DNA of 64,000 nucleotides, from contig CAVQBJ010000008.1 of assembly GCA_963710725.1 (NCBI GenBank), positions 1,240,001 through 1,304,000 of the forward strand, written 5' to 3'. This DNA comes from CAVQBJ01 sp963710725. GTDB lineage: Bacteria; Actinomycetota; Thermoleophilia; Solirubrobacterales; Solirubrobacteraceae. Made by a program: the position numbers and the translations under genes. Below the pieces are notes generated by a model. It saw only the letters and a program-made list of their open reading frames with translations, ran no database searches and was not told where the DNA came from. Below are positions 45,938-54,859 of the stretch, piece after piece (within the stretch, counting starts at the first letter, position 1; each line of letters begins with the position of its first letter).

Positions 45938-47767
45938 GGACGCCGTGCCGAGCATGGCGGGCAGCCCTGGCGCGCACGATGACGACCGTGGCCCGCGCCG
46001 GGATCCGTTCGACGTTACCGGCCTGATCGATCGCGCGAATCGAGATCACGTGCCGGCCCGGCGCAAGCGGACCGGTCGCAAACGGTGACGCGCACCGCCG
46101 CCAGCGGTGCCCATCCACGCGGCACTGGAAGGCGCTCAGTGCGATCGGGGCGTAACCGACGAAGCCCACGCGCGCGACCCGCTGCGCCGTCGGCGATCGT
46201 GGGACCGACGTGATCACCGTCGCCGGCGGGTTGAGGTCGACGATCCAGGTGATGCTGGCGGGCGTGGGGTCGACGTTACCCTCGGGGTCGACCCCCCGCA
46301 CGAGCAGCGTATGGTCGCCCTCGCGGTCACTGGCGACGTTCAGCGGCGAGCGGCACGGCGTCCAGGGGGTCTCGTCGAGCGAGCATTCGTAGGACATCCC
46401 GGGCACCGGGTCGCCGTTCTCGTCGGCGGTGAAGGAGACGAGGTACCGAACGCACCTGGTTGGTGTCGACCGGGCCGGAGAGGATCTGCGTGTGGGGATC
46501 GGTGATATCGAGCGTCAGGCCGCCGGGAAGCGCGCATTGACCGGCGCCGCCGCTCGGCAGCGGTGCCCCGCCCGCGAACCGCAGGAAGCTCGCGTAGGCC
46601 GGTTTCGCTGAGCCGTCGACGTTGAGCAGGCCGTAGTGGAAGTTGTAGCTGTCGGGCTCACCGAAGTCCGCGCTGCTGATGTCCTGTAGCGAGAACCAGA
46701 GCACATGCGCGAGGTTCCAGCGCTGCCGGCAGGCGAGCATCTGATCCCAGGTCCCGATCAGCCAGGCGTTCTGCGTGGCGAGCGAAACCATGTTCGGAAG
46801 CGTCGGGTCGCCGGCCCCCCAGCTCATCTCGGTCACCCACATCGGGCGGGCGCCGTCGCCGTACTGTCAGCGTCACGCGCCGGGCCTCGTCGAGAACGTG
46901 AAGCGACGCGGCCGGATCCGCCGCGTAGGCGTGGACCGCGATCGCCGCGGTGTCGCCCGGGAAGCCCGGCTGCTGGTACAGGCCCGCCAGGAACGGCGTG
47001 AGCGGCATGCCGCTGCTCACCGCCGGCTGGTCGACGAGGCCCGACATCACCACCGTGGCCGTCGGATCCACCGACTTGATCGTGGATCCGATCTGCCCGA
47101 GGAACGTCGCGTAGGCCGCGGGAGTCGGGTTCGGCCAGAAGTACCCGCCGTTGACCTCGTTCCAGACCTGCCAGCTCACCGTCGGCACGCGCGGAAGGCC
47201 GGCCCAGAACGAGGAGGTGGGGTCATAGCGGGCTACCGCGGCCCTCACGAAGCTCTCGTATCCGGGCAGCGCGGCGCCCGTCGGGGGGGCATTGACCGCG
47301 CCGCAGGCCCACACGGCACAGCCGCTCAGATCGATGATCAGGTTGTAGCCGTTGCGCGCCGCGTCACGGGCGAGCCGATCGGCGTCACTCCAGTTGCGCG
47401 AGGCGGGACTCGGGCTCGGCTGGACGATGCCCCAGGTCAGCGCGCCGCGCACGAGGCCGACGCCGCCGGCACCGAGACTCGCCGACTGCGCGTCGGTTGG
47501 ATATGACCAGCCGCCGACGCCGAAGAATCCTGGGGGCGCCGTCGCCGTCGCCGCCGCCGTCGCCGCCGGCAGCGGCGGCGCGAAGATCGCACACAGTGCG
47601 CTCGCGGTCAGCATCGCGAGTACGAGCAGGCGGCAGCGCCGCGGCGGTGCACCACCGATCGACCGGCGGGGCCGGTCGGGTGCTGCGCCCGCCGCGGATC
47701 GGCACGCGCCGTCCGGCGCGCGGCGATGGGGAGCCCGACGAGCCACGCGGAGGCGATCATAGTGCAC
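45938..47767 (-). CDS. Secreted clan GH-A hydrolase with two C-terminal Ig-like repeats, about three frameshifts
   Basis: A signal peptide (LLVLAMLTASALCAIFAPPL) precedes FFGVGGWSYPTDAQSASLGA, LIIDLSGCAVWACGAVN, VSWQVWNEVNGGYFWPNP (acid/base Glu) and AIAVHAYAADPAASLHV. The frame changes near 46865; MWVTEMSWGAGDPTLPN (nucleophile Glu) and LAHVLWFSLQDISSADFG follow. A second change near 46450 leads to two repeats of about 75-80 aa with the pattern C-x-L/V-D-x-x-W-x-x-C-x-S-P ... G-x-H ... D-x-x-GN: YECSLDETPWTPCRSPLNV and FQCRVDGHRWRRCASPF. A third change near 45960 probably ends the gene at MLGTASG. The start codon is uncertain (GTG 47767 or later). Confidence 0.68.
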
Positions 47768-48120
47768 GCGTCGAGGACCCCCACCGCGACGACGCGTTCC
47801 ACCCCCGCTCCTCTCCTAGCGCCCCCGCCACCTCGAGCACGCGCTCGACGACCGGCAGGGGATCGCGACCGTGCCAGACGGCGTCGATCCCGATCCGCGG
47901 TTGCGGGTCGGCGAGGTCGACGAGCTTCACGCCCCGCGGCAGTTGCTCGGCGAGCGACTCGTTGATGAGCCCCACGCCGCGGCCGCGCGCGACGTAGCCC
48001 CACACGGTGTTGCCGGCCGTGCGCTCATCCAGGCGCGGCTCGAAGCCGGCGGCGCGGCACACGCTCACGACGGTGTCGTAGAAGCCGTGAGCAGCAGGCG
48101 CTTCACGGGGGCGCGCAGGC
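47757..48120 (-). pseudogene. LysR-type regulator remnant (C-terminal effector domain)
   Basis: Only the C-terminal part of a LysR substrate-binding domain remains: VSVCRAAGFEPRLDERTAGN, then TVWGYVARGRGVGLINESLA and VKLVDLADPQPRIGIDAVWH. Upstream residues in a second frame (RAPVKRLLLT, HGFYDTVV) extend it slightly. The DNA-binding domain and first half are missing, replaced by the epimerase promoter region. The remnant partly overlaps the start of the hydrolase on the same strand. Confidence 0.6.
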
Positions 48121-48220
48121 TAACAGCCGGGGCGGCGGGCCTGATGCTGGGTCGAAGGTTCCATGGCCTGCCCATCGGCGCTCATGCGCCCGCGCTTGAG
48201 TCGGCTACGCTCGCGCTCGC

Positions 48221-49130
48221 ATGCGAGTCCTCGTCACCGGCGCCAGCGGCTTCATCGGCCACGCGTGCTGCGACGAGCTCGTGGCCCGCGGCCACGAGGT
48301 GCAGGCGCTCGTGCGTCGCCCGGGCAGCGAGCCCCCGGGCACCACCGCCGTGGCCGGCGACATCACCGCCGGCACGCTGAGCGCCCTGATCGCCCAGGCC
48401 CAGCCCGACGGGGTCGTGCATCTGGCCGCCGAGATCGCCACCCAGCGCGACGAGGCCAAGCTCCAGGCCGCGAACGTCGACGGCACCGCGCGTCTGCTGG
48501 AGGGCTGTCGCGTGCTGGCCGCCGAGGGCGGCGAGCGGCCGCGCTTCGTGTTCGCCTCGACCGTCGTCACCGGCGAGGCCGCCGGCGCGCTGCTGGACGA
48601 GCAGACGCCGCTGCCGGTGACCACGCCCTACGGGCGTTCCAAGCAGGCCGGCGAGCGCCTCGTGCTCGAGTCGGGCCTCCCGGCCGTCGTCGTGCGGCCG
48701 TCGCACGTCTACGGGCCGGGCGGCTGGTTCGCTCATGAGATCGTGGCCCGGCTGCGCCAGCCGGGACGCTTCGCCGTCGTCGGGCGCGGAGACAACCTGT
48801 GGGATGTCGTCCACGTCGATGACGTCGCCAGCGCCCTCGTCGACGCGCTCGAGCGCGCCGAGCCGGGAGAGCTCTACCACGTCGTCGACGACGAGCCGAT
48901 CAGCTGCTACGACTTCATCGCCCTCGCCGCCCAGGCGCTCGGCGTCGGCCGGCCACGGCGCGTGCCGGCGGCGGTGGCCCGGCTCGTGGCCGGCGGGGCC
49001 GCGGTGAGCGCCGCGACGCGCTCGGCCCGCTCGAGTAACGCGAAGCTCAAGCGCGAGCTCGGGTGGAGCGCCGCGCTTTGCCAGCGCGCGGACGGGCGTG
49101 CCGGCCGCCGTGGCGGACCTCCAGGGGTAA
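48221..49130 (+). CDS. NAD-dependent epimerase/dehydratase family protein, C-terminal frameshift
   Basis: About 303 aa after correction. MRVLVTGASGFIGHACCDEL has the GxxGxxG NAD site. VVHLAAEIA, FVFASTVVTG, and the catalytic YGRSKQAGERLVLE (Y-x-x-x-K) follow, then VVRPSHVYGPGGWFAHEIVA. DVVHVDDVASALVDALERAE completes the extended SDR pattern. Near 49072 the frame shifts; the corrected end reads FASARTGVPAAVADLQG with TAA at 49128-49130, the usual SDR C-terminus. The substrate is likely a nucleotide-sugar or similar carbonyl compound. Confidence 0.82.
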
Positions 49131-49196
49131 CAGCGGGCGGCGCGCGTGTCCGGTGACTCAACCTGGGCGTCGGTGCCAGCGCGTAGTGTGGGGCCG

Positions 49197-52124
49197 ATGC
49201 ACCGCCGTGGCGCTGACGGCACTCCACCCGACACTTCGGTTCCCTCCGCGCCCAGGATCAGAGCAGGCTCAGACGGAGAGCGTCGCCGGCACGTCAGGCG
49301 GCCGCGGCTACTCGCGGCGCTCGTGCTGCTGTGCGCCGGCAGCGCCCTCGCGCTCCGGGCACCGGATTCCTTCGCCGCACCACCGGCACCGTTCAACACA
49401 TGCAGCTCGGCAAACCTGCCCGCCGCCGCCCCGAGCCCGGCAGCGGACACGATCATCGTCGACGGTCAGATGACGCAAGCCGGGCAGGAGGCGAACTACG
49501 CAGCGGCTAACGCGAGCGGCGGCCTGGCGAATGCCAACACCACGGTGGCGTTTCGCTCGGTCGTGAGCCCGATCCCGCTCAGTCCGGCGAACTCGGGCTC
49601 AGACTATGGCCCCTCCAGCACCTTCAGCTACGAAGGCACGCCGGCGGCGCCTTCGGTCGCAGACAACTGGCAGGTGCAGTATTGGCAGAGCCACGGCTAC
49701 CCCTTCTATTACACGGCCGCTTCCTCGGACTTCGTCGTAGCCGAGGGGCAGAGCTATCTCTTTGCCTATCAGTGCGCGGGCGATGCGGCGCTGCGCCTCA
49801 GCGACGACCAGGGGCTCTACCTCCACGAGATCGTCGATGATCTCGCGGCAACGGAAGCGAACTGGAACTGGCCGCAGGCCGTCAATGACATCACGGCGCA
49901 GCAATGGGCCACCCTCAACTACTGGGTGCAGCTCGCCAAGGCGCTGAACAAGAAGGTGATCTGGTCCGAGCCGGCTGAGGGCTGGGAGGCGCTGGCGCAG
50001 AACGCGACGGCCAACTCCTACTTCGCCCAGTGGGGCAACACGCTCGTGCCGACGTTCGCCACCAACTTCGAGTCTCCGACGTCGGGCCATCTCATGGGCG
50101 TCGCCCGCCAGTGGGCGGCCATGGTCGCCGCAGAGTATGCGATGCCCCTCGGTGAGAGCGTGCAGTCATGGTACTTCCGCGAACAGCCCGACCTGGCCGA
50201 GCAGCTGGCGGCTGGCCTGCCGACCCACGGCGCAACCTCGAGCGGCACGCAGAGCTCAACAGCCGAGCCACCCTGCTGCGAGCTCGATCCGCTGAACACG
50301 AACAGCTACCAGGCGTCGCCGAGCGTCTCGTACGGCGATCCGCTCAACCACACGCTGACTAACGCTGAGCCGAGCCTGTCGCCGACGCCGAGCAGTACCG
50401 AGGCCCTGGCCGATTTCGGCGGCGCACAGGGTGCCACGTACTATGAGGTAGAGGGCACTCCCAGCGGCTATCAGGTCGCCGGCCAGGGCGATTACGCCCC
50501 CGTCGACGACATGTCCTGGCCGAGCCCTGGTGCGAATAGCGCGAGCACCTTCCTGCAGGGGATTCAGCAGTTCTCGTCGCAGCAGCTTGCTACGGGGCCG
50601 GTTGCAACCTCATCGGTTCCCACCGTAGCGCTCTATGAGCTGTGGAACCCCACGCTGATCTCGCACTACTACACCACGGCCACGACCGGCGCGGGCGTGC
50701 CGCTCGATCCAAACGGTAACGCGGCGCCGAATTGCGCCGACGACCCATCGACCGCGGTCTATTGCTATGAGGAGACGCCGCCTGACCCGCCATCGCCCGC
50801 GTCCCCGTTGCGTCCCGTGCCCCTCGGGTACGTCGCGATCAATGCAAGCGCCGGCGAGGTCCCACTGTATGAGTACCTCAGCGGGTCGTCTCAGTTCTAC
50901 TACACGATCGATCAATCAGGTGCTCCGACGGGGTATCGCCTCGTCGGCATCGTCGGCTATGTGATGTCGGCTCAGCAGCCAGGCACGGAGCCCCTCTACT
51001 GGATGTACGAGCCCGGCTACGACGGGCACGTCGATTACTTCTACACCACCGACGCCACGGCAGAGCGCCCGGGCGAGCTCGAGTCGTTCTACGGCTACCA
51101 GGATCTCGGGGTCGCCGGCTGGCTGTTCACCTATGGTTCGGCGCCGATCGTCGGCACCGCGGGACCAAAGGGTAGTTGGGTGGGGGCGTATGGTTCGCAG
51201 GGGTACAGCCTTGCGGCCTGGAACGGGCTCGAGTGACTTGTCGTCGCTGTCGGGCGTATCGCTGAACCTGGCCCAGGGCTCGCGTGACGTGTGGAGCCAG
51301 AGCACCACCGACACCCGCGCGCTGCAAAGCCCCGACCAATCGACCCGCGAGGCAGCCACCTGGTACAGCCCCACCCAGATCCAAATACAGCTGGCCTTCA
51401 GCAGCCGCCTACACCGGCGATCTGCACCTCTACGCCGTCGACTGGGACTCCGCCGGGCGCAGCGAAACGATCACCGTCAACGGGCAGACCGCCGCGATCC
51501 TCAAAAACTTCACCCAAGGCGCCTGGGTCACCGTCCCGATCAGCGTCGCCGCCGGCGCCACCATCACCATCGACGTCACCAACAACAACACCGCCCGCAA
51601 CGCCGTCCTCTCCGGAATCTTCCTTGGTGACACCGGCCCACCCCCACCGCCAGAGCCCCAGGGCGGTAGTTGGGTGGGGGCGTATGGTTCGCAGGGGTAC
51701 AGCCTCGCGGCCTGGAACGGGTCGAGTGACTTGTCGTCGCTGTCGGGCGTCTCGCTGAACGTGGCCCAGGGCTCGCGCGACGTGTGGAGCCAGAGCACCA
51801 CCGACACCCGCGCGCTGCAAAGCCCCGACCAATCGACCCGCGAGGCAGCCACCTGGTACAGCCCCACCCAGATCCAAATACAGCTGGCCTTCAGCACCGC
51901 CTACACCGGCGATCTGCACCTCTACGCCGTCGACTGGGACTCCGCCGGGCGCAGCGAAACGATCACCGTCAACGGGCAGACCGCCGCGATCCTCAGAAAC
52001 TTCAGCCAAGGCGCCTGGGTCACCGTCCCCATCAGCGTCGCCGCCGGCGCCACCGTCACCATCGACGTCACCAACAACAACGCCGCCCAGCAACGCCGTC
52101 CTCTCCGGAATCTTCCTCGATTGA
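49197..52124 (+). CDS. Secreted DUF5648/CBM-like protein with tandem C-terminal domains, frameshifted
   Basis: ATG at 49197 gives a signal region (LLAALVLLCAGSALALRAPD). The first 330 residues form an unknown domain with many aromatic pairs (WQVQYWQSHGYPFYYTAASS). Then DUF5648-like repeats (ALYELWNPTLISHYYTTA, LYEYLSGSSQFYYTIDQSG, LYWMYEPGYDGHVDYFYTT), each with the LYxxxxxxxxHxYTT-type core. The C-terminus holds two tandem domains of about 150 aa (GSWVGAYGSQGYSLAAWNGS to NAVLSGIFL), a beta-sandwich often attached to bacterial carbohydrate-active proteins. Extra single bases in copy 1 (about 51228 and 51402) and copy 2 (about 52090) break the frame; the corrected stop is the TGA at 52122-52124. 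Confidence 0.72.
51171..52120 (+). repeat. Tandem direct repeat, two near-identical copies with a 494-base period
   Basis: Copy 1 is 51171-51631 and copy 2 is 51665-52120. Both begin GGTAGTTGGGTGGGGGCGTA and end in CCGGAATCTTCCT. A handful of substitutions and three single-base length differences separate them. A Pro-rich linker (PPPPPEPQ) lies between. The identity at DNA level points to recent duplication or ongoing homogenisation. Confidence 0.9.
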
Positions 52125-52148
52125 GCGCTGCGGCGAGCTCGCGGCGCC

Positions 52149-53390
52149 TCAGCCGCCGGGGGTCGCAGCGAAGTGTGGCGGCCCGGCGCCGGGCCTCGGG
52201 AAGCGCACGGTCACCGTCAGTCCGCCGTCCGGCTGCGACCGCGCGACGAGGCTCGCGTGATGCGCGGTCGCGATGGCGCGGACGATCGAGAGCCCCAGCC
52301 CGGCATGGCCGCCGCCGCCTGTGCGGTCGGCATCGAGTCGCCGGAAGGGCTCGAAGAGCCCGTCGACCTCGTCCGGCGCAATGCGCGCGCCGGTGTTGCT
52401 CACCGTGAGCGAGGCGCCGTGGAGGTCGCTATCGGTGCGGATCGCCACGCGGCCGCCAGGGACGTTATGGTCGACGGCGTTGTCGATCAGGTTGGCGACG
52501 AGCCGCTCCAGGAGCGCGGGATCACCATCGACAGGCGCCGGTCGGAGGCTCGTGTCGAGCTGCAGCGACAGGCGTTGGATCCCGGGGCGCACGGCGCCGA
52601 CGACGCGTTCGGTGACGGCGGCCAGGTCGACCGGCTCGCGCCGTTCGAGCCCGCGCTCACTGCTGGCCAGGGTGAGGAGCGCGTCCAGCAGCCGCTCGTG
52701 CTCGCGTCTGGCGATGCGAGCAGCTCCTCGCACGTCGATCGCAGGGTCTCCTCGGTGGCATTCGGATTCGGCGAGCGCCACCTGCAGGAGCGTCCGCTCG
52801 ACGGTGAGCGGCGTTCGCAGCTCGTGCGAGGCGTTGGCCACGAACCGCCGCTGGGCCTCGAAGGAGGACTCCAGCCGGGCCAGCAGATCGTCGAGGGTGT
52901 CGCCGAGACGCTTGAACTCGTCGTTCGGGCCGGCGAGGGCGAGGCGCTCGTGCAGGTTCCCGGCGGAGATCGTGCGCGCGGTGTCGGTGATCTCGCGCAG
53001 CGGTCGCAGGACTCGCCCGGCCACGAACCAGCCGAGGATCGCCGACCCGAATGTGGTGACCAGCAAGACGACCCACGAGACGCCGAGCAGGCGGCCCAGA
53101 TCGGCGTTGTGCTGGGCGATGACCTCGCGCACCACCGGCGGCACGGATGGTGCAGCGGGAATGGGCGCGACCGCGACCGCGCCCGACCCCGAGGTCGCGG
53201 ACGAACCGTGGACGGCATGCGCGATGCTGACCGACGTCGACCCCGTCGTCAGCAGATAGATGGCCGCGATGAGGGCCGTCCCGAGCAGCAGGAACAGGCC
53301 CGAGTAGATGAGCGTGAGGCGCAGTCGCGCAGTACGCGGCGGCAGCCGCAACCACGCGGCCGGAACACGCGAGCGGGTGGGTACGGACAA
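52149..53390 (-). CDS. Sensor histidine kinase
   Basis: 413 aa, TTG start. Two membrane helices (LIYSGLFLLLGTALIAAIYL and VSWVVLLVTTFGSAILGWFV) flank a short extracellular loop of about 60 residues. HAMP follows (RVLRPLREITDTARTISAGN), then HisKA with the phospho-acceptor His in FVANASHELRTPL. The HATPase domain shows the N box (NLIDNAVDHN), G1 (VSNTGARIAPDEV) and G2 (GGGGHAGLGLSIVRAIA). Its start is 7 bases after the response-regulator stop. It senses an unknown envelope signal and phosphorylates the regulator. Confidence 0.92.
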   Translation of the reverse strand: MSVPTRSRVPAAWLRLPPRTARLRLTLIYSGLFLLLGTALIAAIYLLTTGSTSVSIAHAVHGSSATSGSGAVAVAPIPAAPSVPPVVREVIAQHNADLGRLLGVSWVVLLVTTFGSAILGWFVAGRVLRPLREITDTARTISAGNLHERLALAGPNDEFKRLGDTLDDLLARLESSFEAQRRFVANASHELRTPLTVERTLLQVALAESECHRGDPAIDVRGAARIARREHERLLDALLTLASSERGLERREPVDLAAVTERVVGAVRPGIQRLSLQLDTSLRPAPVDGDPALLERLVANLIDNAVDHNVPGGRVAIRTDSDLHGASLTVSNTGARIAPDEVDGLFEPFRRLDADRTGGGGHAGLGLSIVRAIATAHHASLVARSQPDGGLTVTVRFPRPGAGPPHFAATPGG

Positions 53391-53397
53391 GCGCCGC

Positions 53398-54054
53398 TCA
53401 GATCCGGTAGCCGCCCTCGCGGACGGTCTCGATCAGCGGCGGGTCGCCGAGCTTGGCCCGCAGGCGGCCGATCGTCGTCTTCACCGTGGTGGTGAACGGA
53501 TTGGCGGCCTCGTCCCAGACCCGCGCGAGCAGCTCCTCGGCCGGGACGACCCGCCCGTCGGCGGCGAGCAGGTACTCGAGCACCGCGAACTCCTTGGGGC
53601 TCAGCGCGAGCCGGCGCTCGCCCCGAATCGCCGCCCTGCGCGCCGGATCGACGGCGAGATCCCCGTGCGACGAGGGTGGGCCAGCGGGGCGGCGTCGAGC
53701 GGCGCGCGAGCGCGCGGATGCGCGCCACGAGCTCGGCGAAGTCGAACGGCTTGGTCAGGTAGTCGTCGGCGCCCAGCTCGAGGCCGTCGACCCGATCGCG
53801 CGATGGTGCTCGACGCGGTGAGCATCAGCACGCGGGTCTCGCTGCCCTTGGCGGCGAGCGTGCGGCAGACCTGATCGCCGTGCATCGCGGGCAGGTCGCG
53901 GTCGAGGACGATGACGTCGTAGCGGTTGACGGCCTCGTGGGCGAGTCGCCTGCGCTCCGTCGAAGGCGAGGTCGACCGCCATGCCCTCGCGGCGCAGCCC
54001 CTCGGCCAACGCCGCGGCGAGCCTCCGATGATCCTCCACGACCAGGATGCGCAT
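53398..54054 (-). CDS. OmpR/PhoB-type response regulator, three or four frameshifts
   Basis: ATG at 54054. The receiver domain appears in pieces: MRILVVEDHRRLAAALAEGL, then YDVIVLDRDLPAMHGDQVC (phospho-acceptor Asp in VLDRDLP) and TRVLMLTASSTI. The second half reads ELVARIRALARR in a third frame. The winged-helix DNA-binding domain is recovered in a fourth segment: LEYLLAADGRVVPAEELLAR, VWDEAANPFTTTVKTTIGRL, ending VREGGYRI. All key parts are present in order, so the gene is probably functional and its breaks (near 53945, 53800, 53690 and 53600) are consensus indels. It is upstream of its kinase and divergent from the lipoprotein gene. Confidence 0.72.
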
Positions 54055-54077
54055 CGCTCCAGCATGGCGGATGCCAG

Positions 54078-54119
54078 GTGACAGTCAGGTCACAGGCGTG
54101 GTGACCGAGCTGTCACCAC
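54078..54119. promoter_or_regulatory. Likely response-regulator binding boxes in divergent promoter
   Basis: GTGGTGAC (54098-54105) and GTCACCAC (54112-54119) form a perfect 8-base inverted repeat with a 6-base spacer. Two further half-sites, GTGACA (54078-54083) and GTCACA (54089-54094), sit 11 bases apart. The cluster lies between the regulator/kinase operon and the lipoprotein/adaptor genes, so one regulator could control both directions. Confidence 0.55.
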
Positions 54120-54177
54120 CCACGCCGTACAACTGTCGCCGTCCACGCGCCCAGCGGCCGAACAGGAGAGCCAAGCC

Positions 54178-54822
54178 ATGACCATCACGCGGATCGTCAC
54201 CGCGACGTTTCCGGACGACAGGCGCCCATCGCCCCGGAGAGCGCTCGCCGTCCTCGCGGCGGTCGCGGGCACCGCGGTGCTCGCTGCCGGATGCGGCTCG
54301 CAAGGGCCCACGCCGACCGTCGGCCAGACGCATCAGAACTTCGCCGGCACGGCGTTCAAGTACTCGAGCTGCATGCGCGCGCACGGCGTGTCCAACTTCC
54401 CCGATCCGGTGGTGCACAGCAGCCCGGACGGGACCTCGGTGACCGAGCGCATCACGCCGGGAATCAGCGGGTCGCCCGCGTTCCAGACCGCGAGCCACGC
54501 ATGCCAGGGGATCCTGCCGGCACCGACCGGCGTCGGCTCGGGCGAGACCCCCGAGCAGCAGCACCAGAAGTTGCAGGACGAGCTCGCGTTCGTGCGCTGC
54601 CTGCGCAGCCACGGCTTGAGCAACTTCCCCGACCCCAACGCCCAGGGCCAGCTGTCGCCCGGGACGCTCAGCGCCGCCGGCGTGGATCTCCAGTCACCGG
54701 CCTTCGCGACCGCCGGCAAGGCCTGCCTGTCCGCGTCCGGCGGCCTCATCACGCCCGCCGAGCTGCAGCAGGTCGAGAGCGGCGGGGGCACGGGCCACCA
54801 GTCCGGGAGCGCCGGGCAGTGA
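54178..54822 (+). CDS. Lipoprotein with duplicated C-x-R-x-HG-x-x-NFPDP motif
   Basis: 214 aa. The signal ends in LAAGCGSQG (lipobox). Two similar units follow: YSSCMRAHGVSNFPDPVVHS with a second Cys in HACQGILP, and FVRCLRSHGLSNFPDPNAQG with a second Cys in KACLSASG. The C(M/L)R(A/S)HG(V/L)SNFPDP module with a following Cys is widespread in unnamed actinobacterial lipoproteins and is commonly adjacent to efflux adaptors and MacB-type exporters. A CAGGAGAG ribosome-binding site precedes the ATG. Its role is unknown; it may be a substrate sensor or accessory of the exporter. Confidence 0.8.
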   Translation: MTITRIVTATFPDDRRPSPRRALAVLAAVAGTAVLAAGCGSQGPTPTVGQTHQNFAGTAFKYSSCMRAHGVSNFPDPVVHSSPDGTSVTERITPGISGSPAFQTASHACQGILPAPTGVGSGETPEQQHQKLQDELAFVRCLRSHGLSNFPDPNAQGQLSPGTLSAAGVDLQSPAFATAGKACLSASGGLITPAELQQVESGGGTGHQSGSAGQ

Positions 54823-54859
54823 CGCCGAGGACGAGCAGCGGACCGGGCCGCGACGGCTG

